DNA of 64,000 bases from Arcanobacterium_A hippocoleae. Lineage in GTDB: Bacteria; Actinomycetota; Actinomycetes; Actinomycetales; Actinomycetaceae. The notes beneath the pieces were generated by a model. That model had not been told where the DNA came from. It saw nothing but the letters and a program-made list of their open reading frames with translations, and ran no database searches. This document shows, piece by piece, positions 42,468-50,884 of the stretch. The stretch spans positions 248,001-312,000 of the forward strand of contig NZ_JAVDUJ010000001.1 of NCBI RefSeq assembly GCF_031456295.1, written 5' to 3'. The position numbers and the translations under genes are program-made. Positions within the stretch are counted from its first letter, which is position 1, and each line of letters begins with the position of its first letter.

Positions 42468-43796
42468 ATGGCAAAAATTGCACCTTTATCTGGATTTCCT
42501 GAATGGCTCCCAGAAAGTCGTCTAGCTGAGCAAGCCGTACTTGATACGCTGCGGAAAACTTTCGAGTTACATGGATTTTCTGGAATTGAAACGCGCGCCG
42601 TTGAGCCAATTTCGCAACTGCTTGCAAAGGGTGAAACATCAAAAGAGATCTATCTGCTTTCACGGTTACAAGATCTCGACGGATCAAAAGCTCCTGAACT
42701 AGGATTACATTTTGATCTCACAGTGCCGCTGGCACGCTATGTGCTGGAGCATGCCGGGCATCTGGATTTTCCATTCCGGCGATATCAGATTCAAAAAGTT
42801 TGGCGCGGCGAACGTCCGCAAGATGGTCGATTCCGAGAGTTTTATCAGGCAGACGTAGATGTAGTAGGGCAGGATACTTTAGCTTTCCACCATGAGATTG
42901 AGCTTCCACTCGTGATGGTTGATGCGCTTGGAAAATTACCATTACCGAAGATCACGATACATGCATCAAACCGAAAAGTAGCACAAGGCTTCTACGAAGC
43001 AATTGGGATTGAAAATATCGAAGAAACACTGCGGATTATCGATAAGCTCGAAAAAGTTGGACCACGTGCAGTGCAGCAGATGCTTGCAGCAAATGTTGGT
43101 GCAACTGATGCACAAATCACTGCGGCACTCTCACTCGCGCAGATTCGGGCGAATGACGCAAGTGTCGCCGATCAGGTACTTGCGCTCGGCTACCGCAACG
43201 AATTATTAGAAACTGGTCTTGACGAGTTGGTGCGCTTAGTTGAAGGAGCTAATGAACTGATTCCGGGATCATTAATCGCAAATCTGCAGATTGCTCGTGG
43301 ACTCGATTACTATACGGGTTCAGTCTATGAATCGGTAATGGACGGGCATGAAGATTTAGGTTCAGTATGCTCCGGTGGTCGTTATGATTCGCTAGTGAGC
43401 GATGGAAAACGTACTTTCCCCGGAGTGGGTCTTTCAATTGGTGTTTCACGGATGCTTTCACGTGTGATTTCGCAGGGAGTGATTGGTGCAAGTCGCAAGG
43501 TCCCAACCGTGGTACTGATCGCAGTGAATGACGAGAATGCACGTGCACATGCGGCAAAAACCGCAATGATTTTACGCCGTCGCGGGATCGCGGCAGAAGT
43601 TTCACCAAGTTCAGCAAAGTTTGGGAAACAGATCAAATATGCCGATAAACGTGGGATCCCATACGTTTGGTTTACTACCGAAGATGGAGAGCAGGTGAAA
43701 GATATCCGCTCTGGAGCACAATCCACAGTGGATATCGCTGATTGGATGCCTCCAGTCGCTGATTTGTATCCGCAATTAGTCTCGGAGAATTTTTGA
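42468..43796 (+). CDS. hisS: Histidine-tRNA ligase
   Basis: A 442-residue class II HisRS: motif 1 near IETRAVEPISQLLAKGETSK, motif 2 RRYQIQKVWRGERPQDGRFREF, histidine-A motif ARGLDYYTGSVYE, motif 3 FPGVGLSIGVSRM and a C-terminal anticodon-binding domain. ATG at 42468 (MAKIAPLSGFPEWLPE) is the natural start; the longer frame has no support. Ribosome site weak. Confidence 0.95.
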   Translation: MAKIAPLSGFPEWLPESRLAEQAVLDTLRKTFELHGFSGIETRAVEPISQLLAKGETSKEIYLLSRLQDLDGSKAPELGLHFDLTVPLARYVLEHAGHLDFPFRRYQIQKVWRGERPQDGRFREFYQADVDVVGQDTLAFHHEIELPLVMVDALGKLPLPKITIHASNRKVAQGFYEAIGIENIEETLRIIDKLEKVGPRAVQQMLAANVGATDAQITAALSLAQIRANDASVADQVLALGYRNELLETGLDELVRLVEGANELIPGSLIANLQIARGLDYYTGSVYESVMDGHEDLGSVCSGGRYDSLVSDGKRTFPGVGLSIGVSRMLSRVISQGVIGASRKVPTVVLIAVNDENARAHAAKTAMILRRRGIAAEVSPSSAKFGKQIKYADKRGIPYVWFTTEDGEQVKDIRSGAQSTVDIADWMPPVADLYPQLVSENF

Positions 43797-43868
43797 AATC
43801 CGAGTTGCCAGCAAAGCTGAAAATTCAGTAGAAACTTAAATCTTGTCGAAATCAAAAAATCGCAGATG

Positions 43869-43922
43869 CATTGCAGCTCTGTCAGTAGTCAATAATTACT
43901 GACAGAGCTGCAATGTTTTTTT
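43869..43922. terminator. Strong terminator between convergent hisS and deaD-type genes
   Basis: Arms 43869-43887 and 43897-43915 form a perfect 19-bp stem, followed on the + strand by eight T. Confidence 0.92.
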
Positions 43923-43960
43923 CTATTTTACTCAGCGCAAGCGAGCTATTTGATCATATC

Positions 43961-45919
43961 TCAGGAGCTGTGCTTCCCAAATCCGCGATGCGTCAAATTC
44001 CGGTTGTGCTTTGCAAACGAGCCGAATTTACCTTTTCGCTTGTGCTGCTTTCCGCTCCGGCGTTCGTCACGGCTCATTGATTCGAGACGGGCACGTTTTT
44101 CCTGCCCAAATTTTTTATCGGCACGATATTTCCGAGTTTGGGCTTCAGTATATTCATGTTCACGATCAGATTTTGTTCGGCGCTGCAGATCACGGTTCAA
44201 ATGTTTCGATTTGGTTCCACCAGGCCCACGATCGCGGGAAATAGCTAGTGCACGTCCTTGCACTTTTGCTCGTGCAATTTTACGTAACGTTTTCTCATCG
44301 AGCTCATCGGCAAATTCAACAATTGAAAAGGAGGGGTAAATATCGATCCGGCCCAGTTGGGAACTATTTAATCCGCTCTCGCCGGTGATTGCGCCCACGA
44401 TCGAGCCTGGTTTTACACCGTCACGTTTGCCAACTTCGACTCGGTACATGGTGCCAATGCCGTCAAAAGTGCGCGCTTTTCCAGATTCTTTGCGGCGTCT
44501 GCTCTGCTTTGCATCGTCGCGGGCAGAATCTTCAAATTTAGCGGTGAGGATATCAGGTTCATTGTCTGACTCCTGCGGACCGAAATCACGTACAGCGAGT
44601 GCCATGAGCGCAAGCAAAAGCTGCTTTTCAGAAAGTTTTTCCCCTTCTGAGTTGATCTTTTCTGGATCATTTGTTGCTGAATCCTGTGAAAGATATTTTG
44701 AAAGTACTTCCTCATAAACCCAAAGGCGCCCGGAATGATACCTTGTTTCGGCTTGTTGGATCAGTTTTTGTGCGCGATAAGCTGAGACTTCAGCTGGCGT
44801 TGGAAGCTCTACCTGGCTCATTTTTGATTTTGTGACGGCTTCAATTTTTCGCAATCGAGAACGCTCTTTGGGAGTGACGAAAGTAAGTGCAAGCCCCTCC
44901 CGGCCAGCTCGACCTGTGCGTCCGATACGATGTACGTATGTGTCTATTTCGCGCGGTACATCGAAATTGACGACTAAACCGATCCGCTCTACATCCAGAC
45001 CGCGTGCTGCCACATCAGTCGCAACAAGCACATCGAGAAAACCAGAGCGCAGCCGGTTTACGAGTTTCTCACGTTCTGTTTGTGCAACATCTCCAGAAAG
45101 CGCAGCAGCATGTACCCCGCGAGCCGTCAATTCGAGAGATAATTCTTCTGCGGTTGCGCGGGTGCGCACAAAAACCAAGGCAGCATCAGCCGAACTGGTC
45201 GCAAGTACCCGCGATAGCGCACCGATCTTATGCCGATTTGGTACTACTGCGAAAGTTTGCTCGATCGTATCGACGGTGGAGGCAGCCGGAGTGATTGTAA
45301 TTTCGATCGGATCATGCAAATGCGCAGTTGCAATATTTCGGATCGCTTTTGGCATCGTCGCAGAAAATAGTGCAGAAACGCGTTCATCAGGCAATTCACC
45401 AGCGATTTTTTCGACATCTTCAGCAAAACCCATCCGCAACATTTCGTCAGCTTCATCTAGGACAAAATATCGCACGTGTGCCAATTTGAGTGCGCCGCGA
45501 TCCATTAAATCCATGATTCGCCCAGGCGTACCGACTACTACTTGTGCGCCGTCTTTCAGTGCACTCAGCTGCGGGCCGTAGGCGCTTCCACCATAAACTG
45601 CAACGACATTTAATTCTGCAGTTTGCGCAGCGAAAGTGCGAATTGCAGCTGCACCTTGTAAAGCGAGTTCACGTGTCGGAGCAAGGACGAGTGCCTGTAC
45701 GTTTTTCTCGGCAGGAAGCACATGAGTAAGCATCGGCAGACCGAAAGCTGCCGTTTTTCCGGTACCAGTTTGTGCTACACCTACCACATCATTTCCCGCA
45801 ATGAGATGCGGAATAGCTTCGCGTTGAATATCGGTTGGGTGCTGAAAGCCAAGATTATTGATTGCCTGCAAAATATCTGTTGGCAAATTTAAATCAGAGA
45901 AAGTAATTTCGTTATGCAT
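43961..45919 (-). CDS. deaD: DEAD-box ATP-dependent RNA helicase (DeaD/CsdA type)
   Basis: A 652-residue RNA helicase. Q motif and Walker A (AQTGTGKTAA near 53), PTRELALQ, TPGRIMDL, VLDEADEML, SAT, and HRIGRTGRAGREG are all visible in the first 370 residues. A DbpA-type RNA-binding domain follows (RVEVGKRDGVKPGSIVGAIT, near 505), then a very basic, Arg/Lys/Gly-rich tail. It unwinds structured RNA in ribosome assembly or cold adaptation. A short upstream space with an AT-rich inverted repeat near 45958-45985 precedes it. Confidence 0.93.
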   Translation of the reverse strand: MHNEITFSDLNLPTDILQAINNLGFQHPTDIQREAIPHLIAGNDVVGVAQTGTGKTAAFGLPMLTHVLPAEKNVQALVLAPTRELALQGAAAIRTFAAQTAELNVVAVYGGSAYGPQLSALKDGAQVVVGTPGRIMDLMDRGALKLAHVRYFVLDEADEMLRMGFAEDVEKIAGELPDERVSALFSATMPKAIRNIATAHLHDPIEITITPAASTVDTIEQTFAVVPNRHKIGALSRVLATSSADAALVFVRTRATAEELSLELTARGVHAAALSGDVAQTEREKLVNRLRSGFLDVLVATDVAARGLDVERIGLVVNFDVPREIDTYVHRIGRTGRAGREGLALTFVTPKERSRLRKIEAVTKSKMSQVELPTPAEVSAYRAQKLIQQAETRYHSGRLWVYEEVLSKYLSQDSATNDPEKINSEGEKLSEKQLLLALMALAVRDFGPQESDNEPDILTAKFEDSARDDAKQSRRRKESGKARTFDGIGTMYRVEVGKRDGVKPGSIVGAITGESGLNSSQLGRIDIYPSFSIVEFADELDEKTLRKIARAKVQGRALAISRDRGPGGTKSKHLNRDLQRRTKSDREHEYTEAQTRKYRADKKFGQEKRARLESMSRDERRSGKQHKRKGKFGSFAKHNRNLTHRGFGKHSS

Positions 45920-46114
45920 CTTTGGTGTTTATCCATCTGTTTGTTCGGTTAGCCTAGAGTGTAAAAAACTAAACAATTTACACTTTGCCGAAAACCCACA
46001 CATTAAACACACGAAACTCGGCACAAGGCAGGCGCGCTTATTCTTTGCAACGCCTTCACAAACATACGCGCTCTAAGCTTCGAAAGTGCAATTCAAATCG
46101 GTGAGATGCCACAC

Positions 46115-47626
46115 CTATTTGACTTTCTCATTCTTTCCCATCTTGATCCGCCCAGTGATGCACAGACCAAGTACGATAATTACCCCGGCAAAACCTAAGG
46201 CATAGAGGTATGCAAGGAAGCCTGCTGGCTCAGCGAAGGCGAAGATGATTCCGCCAAATGCGATCAGCACAGCAGCACCCAAGGTATCAGACACTTGGAT
46301 CGCTGAGGAGGTTTGCCCATGCCGTTCCGCTGGTGTGAGTGCAAGCGCATGCGCTGAAAGGGCAGGGTAGACTAAGCCGATTCCGAAAGAAGCAATCAGC
46401 CAGCCGATGTAGACCGCGATCCCGCTTACTTCAGAAAATATCCCAAGGAAGGTAATGAGCGTTCCAATCAGCTGAAGTGTGGATGCAATCACTGGGAGTT
46501 TTGCCCGCAGCTGCGGGTCAAAAATTCTTCCTTGGATCCATGAACCAATTGCCCACGTAATTGAGCCAACCGTAAGCACCATCCCCGCAGCCGTCGGTGA
46601 ATATCCGTGTAGATTTTTCAACATTAGCGGGAGGAAGAGTTCGACGGTTAAATATGAGCCGTTTATCAGACCACGATAAAACACCGTAGCTGGAAGCCCC
46701 GGTGTGACTCTGAACGTATGCGGAGGCAGGAGCGGACGCACGGCTGCGAAAACAACGATCGTAAGCACTGCAATCGAGAGGAAGGTCAGTGCGGTGAAGT
46801 CCGCAGCTTTTGTACCAGAGATAATTTGCAGTGCCCCAACTGACACGCCAGCGAGTGTTGCGAAAGTAATTACGCGTGGTAAGTGAGCAATTTTCGCAGT
46901 GCTATGAGTATTCGGGAATTGCCGCATTTTCAGCATGATAAGTGGTATTGCAAAAATCACCAGTACTGCCGGAAGCCCGAAAACCCAACGCCAGCTTAAA
47001 TGTTCAACGAGTAATCCGGCAAGCATCGGACCAATCAGTGAAGGGAGGATCCAAGCGGCAGCAAAAGCGGCAAAGAACGCCGGTTGGCTGCGCGGTGGCA
47101 CAAATTTCGCAATCATCACGTATAACGGCACCACGATCAGCCCGCCGCCAAATCCTTGAATCGCACGGCCGAGCACTAAAAGCTCAATATTCATTGCAGC
47201 GGTTGCAAAAAGTAAGCCAAGTACAAAGAATGTGATCCCAGTGTAGAAAATTGGTTTCGGTCCGCGTGCATCACACCAGGGGCCTGCCAAGACGGTAGTG
47301 ATAAGCTGCGTTGCAAGCACGATCCCGGAAGCAAGTGCATACATGTGTTCTCCATGTAATTCCTCAACTACAAAGGGCATTGCAGTAGCTACTGCAATCA
47401 CTTCAAATGCGACTAATGAAATTACTGATACAGAGATGATCTTTAACCACAAACAAAGATTTGTAGCGACTGCTTTTTGTACTTCATATTTTGTTTCTTG
47501 CGGTGCCGATGGCACATCCGTAGTTGGATATTTATCGCGATTTATCCCAGAGTTTACCGGCTCTGCTGTGGCGTTTGCATTTTCAGAATTCGCCACCTGG
47601 CTGCGATGCTTGCTGAAAAATGCCAT
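46115..47626 (-). CDS. MFS transporter (drug:proton antiporter-like)
   Basis: A 503-residue major facilitator with a polar N-terminal extension of about 60 residues and 12 or more helices. The loop 2-3 motif A is seen as GPWCDARGPKPIF (near 115) and motif C-like GRAIQGFGGGLIVVPLYV (near 153) resembles DHA2/EmrB-type exporters. Substrate unknown. The ATG has AGGGAGCAGG upstream. No regulator gene adjacent. Confidence 0.85.
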   Translation of the reverse strand: MAFFSKHRSQVANSENANATAEPVNSGINRDKYPTTDVPSAPQETKYEVQKAVATNLCLWLKIISVSVISLVAFEVIAVATAMPFVVEELHGEHMYALASGIVLATQLITTVLAGPWCDARGPKPIFYTGITFFVLGLLFATAAMNIELLVLGRAIQGFGGGLIVVPLYVMIAKFVPPRSQPAFFAAFAAAWILPSLIGPMLAGLLVEHLSWRWVFGLPAVLVIFAIPLIMLKMRQFPNTHSTAKIAHLPRVITFATLAGVSVGALQIISGTKAADFTALTFLSIAVLTIVVFAAVRPLLPPHTFRVTPGLPATVFYRGLINGSYLTVELFLPLMLKNLHGYSPTAAGMVLTVGSITWAIGSWIQGRIFDPQLRAKLPVIASTLQLIGTLITFLGIFSEVSGIAVYIGWLIASFGIGLVYPALSAHALALTPAERHGQTSSAIQVSDTLGAAVLIAFGGIIFAFAEPAGFLAYLYALGFAGVIIVLGLCITGRIKMGKNEKVK

Positions 47627-47959
47627 GAAAGCCTGCTCCCTTTAAGAAAACGATTTTTGAATCTAGTGAAGTTATGTGGTGTGTTTCGATGTTGCAGCGG
47701 ATTTTGCTGCAGCTTTGTATTTATTGTATTTAATTTGGTAGTTCTATTGCACAAATCTCCTTGCACTAATGCTATGCTCTCAAGTTCATTGCAAAGCATG
47801 CAATTTGCGCTGCTGTGAATTTCGGCTCCCCACAAACGGCAGCTTTTTATCTTATTTACAAGGGGCGTAAAATAATGCGCGTGGCAAGCCCCCGTCTCGG
47901 GCTGCCTGTAGCCCGCTCGTCTCGCGGGTGAATTTAAGTACAACTGAAAGAGGTTTCAA
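47627..47959. promoter_or_regulatory. Divergent promoter region with structured aspS leader
   Basis: 333 bp without a gene between the MFS and aspS genes. Near aspS four GC-rich segments can pair in chain: CCCG (47891-47894) with CGGG (47898-47901), CGGGCT (47898-47903) with AGCCCG (47910-47915), and CCCGC (47912-47916) with GCGGG (47924-47928). Neighbouring pairings exclude each other. A TAAAAT at about 47868-47873 may be the -10 of aspS. Upstream, nothing else recognised. Confidence 0.4.
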
Positions 47960-49774
47960 GTGCTCCGCACTCGGATGGCAGGATCCCTGCGTAAAGAAGA
48001 TATTGGTCAGACCGTTACCCTTACAGGCTGGGTAGATCGGCGCCGTGATCATGGTGGAATTGCTTTCATTGATTTGCGCGATGCTTCAGGTATTGCGCAG
48101 GTAACGATTCGTGAAGAAGTAGCGCATGAATTACGTTCCGAGTTTGTCGTGAAAGTTACTGGCGTAGTGAATGAACGCCCTGAAGGAAATGCAAATGCTG
48201 CGCTGCCAACTGGTGATGTGGAAGTTGCAGCCAGTGAAGTTGAAGTGCTTAATCCTTCCGCACCATTGCCATTCCAAGTTTCAGATCATGCTGAAGACGG
48301 CGGCAGCGTGAATGAAGAAACCCGCTTGAAATACCGCTATCTTGATTTACGTCGTTCATTTGAGCAAAAAGCGATCCGCTTGCGCGCGAAGGTTTCGCAA
48401 GCTGCGCGCCGGGTCCTTGACGGGCATGATTTTGTGGAAATTGAAACCCCGACATTGATTCGCTCCACGCCAGAAGGTGCTCGTGATTTTATTGTACCGG
48501 CACGTCTTGCGCCTGGTTCATGGTATGCGCTCCCACAATCGCCGCAGCTCTTCAAACAGCTGTTGATGGTAGCTGGGATGGAGCGTTACTACCAAATTGC
48601 ACGCTGCTATCGTGACGAAGATTTCCGTGCTGACCGTCAGCCTGAATTTACACAGCTTGATATTGAAATGTCATTTGTAAATCAAGAAGATGTCATGGCT
48701 GTAGCTGAAGATATCATTAAAGAAGTTTGGGGGCTGATTGGCGTAGAGATCCCAACCCCGATTCCGCACATGCCATACAAGGAAGCAATGGAGCGCTTTG
48801 GATCCGATAAGCCTGATCTGCGTTTCGGCTATGAGCTTGTTGATCTTACTGATTATTTCAAAGAAACCCCGTTTCGAGTATTCCAAGCACCATACGTGGG
48901 TGCGGTCGTGATGCCTGGTGGTGGTTCTCAGCCGCGCCGGACCTTTGATAAATGGCAAGAGTGGGCGAAAGCACGTGGTGCGAAAGGTCTTGCCTACGTG
49001 ACGGTAAATGAAGACGGCACACTTGGTGGTCCGGTAGCAAAGAACATCTCAGAAAGTGAACGTGCAGGTTTGGTCGAAGCTACTGGCGCAAAACCAGGAG
49101 ACTGCATCTTCTTTGGCGCAGGTGAGCCTACTGCTTCGCGTGATTTGCTGGGTGCGGCCCGTCTTGAAATTGGAAAACGTTGCGGCTTGATCAATGAAGA
49201 CGACTGGGCTTTCGTCTGGGTTGTGGATGCGCCTTTGTTTAAGCCAACAAAGGACGCTGAAGCTGAAGGTGATGTAGCAGTTGCTGGCGGTGCTTGGACA
49301 GCTGTGCATCACGCATTCACTTCGCCAAAACCAGAATGGTTAGACAAATTCGATCAAGATCCAGGCAATGCCCTTGCCTATGCATACGATATCGTCTGCA
49401 ATGGAAACGAAATTGGTGGCGGCTCGATCCGAATCCATCAGCGCGATGTGCAGCAAAGAATTTTCCAGGTCATGGGTCTTGACCAAGAAACTGCGCAGGA
49501 AAAGTTTGGTTTCTTACTCGATGCTTTCAAGTTTGGTGCACCACCGCATGGTGGGATTGCATTCGGTTGGGATCGGATCGTCGCTTTGCTGACTAAAGCA
49601 CCGTCGATTCGTGATGTGATCGCATTCCCGAAGATTGGTAACGGCTGGGATCCAATGACTGACGCTCCAGCACCGATCACTGCGCAGCAGCGGAAAGAAG
49701 CAGGTGTTGATGCAAAGCCGAAGGAGAAGCGCTCGGCAACTGCGGAAAACAGCACAGAGAATGTAAAAATGTAG
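47960..49774 (+). CDS. aspS: Aspartate-tRNA ligase
   Basis: A 604-residue bacterial-type AspRS: N-terminal OB-fold (VTLTGWVDRRRDHGGIAFID), motif 2 with YRDEDFRADRQPEFTQLDIE, the bacterial GAD insertion domain (about 300-410) and motif 3 GGIAFGWDRIVALL near the end. GTG start with AAAGAGG 7 nt upstream. Ends with a Lys-rich tail. Strong terminator downstream. Confidence 0.96.
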   Translation: MLRTRMAGSLRKEDIGQTVTLTGWVDRRRDHGGIAFIDLRDASGIAQVTIREEVAHELRSEFVVKVTGVVNERPEGNANAALPTGDVEVAASEVEVLNPSAPLPFQVSDHAEDGGSVNEETRLKYRYLDLRRSFEQKAIRLRAKVSQAARRVLDGHDFVEIETPTLIRSTPEGARDFIVPARLAPGSWYALPQSPQLFKQLLMVAGMERYYQIARCYRDEDFRADRQPEFTQLDIEMSFVNQEDVMAVAEDIIKEVWGLIGVEIPTPIPHMPYKEAMERFGSDKPDLRFGYELVDLTDYFKETPFRVFQAPYVGAVVMPGGGSQPRRTFDKWQEWAKARGAKGLAYVTVNEDGTLGGPVAKNISESERAGLVEATGAKPGDCIFFGAGEPTASRDLLGAARLEIGKRCGLINEDDWAFVWVVDAPLFKPTKDAEAEGDVAVAGGAWTAVHHAFTSPKPEWLDKFDQDPGNALAYAYDIVCNGNEIGGGSIRIHQRDVQQRIFQVMGLDQETAQEKFGFLLDAFKFGAPPHGGIAFGWDRIVALLTKAPSIRDVIAFPKIGNGWDPMTDAPAPITAQQRKEAGVDAKPKEKRSATAENSTENVKM

Positions 49775-49806
49775 TGAACTGAGCAGAAATCACAATCATC
49801 AATAAA

Positions 49807-49852
49807 TGGGTGCAAGTGTTTCGCTTTCAAGCGATACTTGCACCCACATTTT
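49807..49852 (+). terminator. Terminator after aspS
   Basis: TGGGTGCAAGT (49807-49817) pairs with ACTTGCACCCA (49836-49846), with inner TCGC/GCGA, then CATTTTTG. Confidence 0.88.
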
Positions 49853-49921
49853 TGAGTGTGTTTTCCAGTTTGCACGGTATTTAAAAACATCAATACAGTA
49901 ACAGGTAATGACAATATCTAG

Positions 49922-50815
49922 ATGGGAAAAATGAAATTTAACTTTGGGGAAGGTGCAAAGTCTGCTTTTTGGATGCTCGAAGTTGGGGCACGTGCATTAC
50001 CACCACACACCGACGTGCTTTATCGTTACTTTGGTGAAGATGTGGCGATCAGACTTACGCAAACTGCGCTTTCGTATCCAGAAAATGCAAAAGTCCCGCA
50101 GTATGTGCTCAATGCTTTTGGTATTGGCACTGCTGGCGTGGCTGAACTGGAAAAAGTTGCAGAAAAATATCCGCGTCCAGATTTGACGATGATCGATCAG
50201 CGAATTTTTCAAGCATTACCGTTGGAATTAAAAAACTATTACGGTCCATGCTGGGGTGAAGCATGGGAATTTTTCTATGCTTTGAATCCGATTTCGGAAG
50301 TTTCTCAGACCACACAAGTAGCGCGGCTTCCTGCAGGATCTGAGGAAACTATTGCCGCATTAGCTGAAATTGAAAAAGTGCTGCGCAAATCGATCAAAGA
50401 ATCGCATGCGTTGAATCAGATGGAGCACTTTGACTGGTTTGTACATCGTCTGCCAAATGGTACGATCAGCGCAGCAATGGGGGTCGAAGCAGATGCACAT
50501 CCTGATCCGCAGGAATATCAGCAGCTCATTGGAATGGACTTGCGGCAAGCATTGCGGGAAGAATCACGAAATTTGGATAAATCACGAGTACGTTCGGTGC
50601 ATTTTGCGGGTCTTGGCGCTGATCCGCAATATCGCGGGAAAGGCTTTGGCACAGCAGTGATGGTGGCAGCCATCAACTGGCACTTGGAAAACGGATATGA
50701 CTTTATCCGGTTTGGCATGTGGGATTGGAATCATCGTGCCCGCAGCCTATATCAGCGCCTTGGCATCTCAGCAAATGGGAAAGTGATTCTTGGGCGTGCA
50801 CAAAAATGGCGTTAG
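49922..50815 (+). CDS. GNAT family N-acetyltransferase
   Basis: A 297-residue protein. The N-terminal 140 residues are unassigned. The C-terminal half is a GNAT domain: VHFAGLGADPQYRGKGFGTA (near 224-243) contains the acetyl-CoA loop Q/RxxGxG/A, followed by NGYDFIRFGMWDWNHRARSLYQRLGI. It should transfer an acetyl group to an unknown acceptor. ATG at 49922 is preceded by GACAAT and 6 nt (leaderless pattern). Single gene between terminators. Confidence 0.78.
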   Translation: MGKMKFNFGEGAKSAFWMLEVGARALPPHTDVLYRYFGEDVAIRLTQTALSYPENAKVPQYVLNAFGIGTAGVAELEKVAEKYPRPDLTMIDQRIFQALPLELKNYYGPCWGEAWEFFYALNPISEVSQTTQVARLPAGSEETIAALAEIEKVLRKSIKESHALNQMEHFDWFVHRLPNGTISAAMGVEADAHPDPQEYQQLIGMDLRQALREESRNLDKSRVRSVHFAGLGADPQYRGKGFGTAVMVAAINWHLENGYDFIRFGMWDWNHRARSLYQRLGISANGKVILGRAQKWR

Positions 50816-50828
50816 CGAAGATTCTCAG

Positions 50829-50878
50829 TACCGTGAGCTAGTTCTACTTCGCTACATCCATAGATCTGGCTCACGGTA
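50829..50878. terminator. Hairpin between convergent acetyltransferase and MMPL genes
   Basis: TACCGTGAGC (50829-50838) pairs with GCTCACGGTA (50869-50878); a 30-nt loop. T-run poor, so a moderate call. Confidence 0.55.
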
Positions 50879-50884
50879 TTGGTA

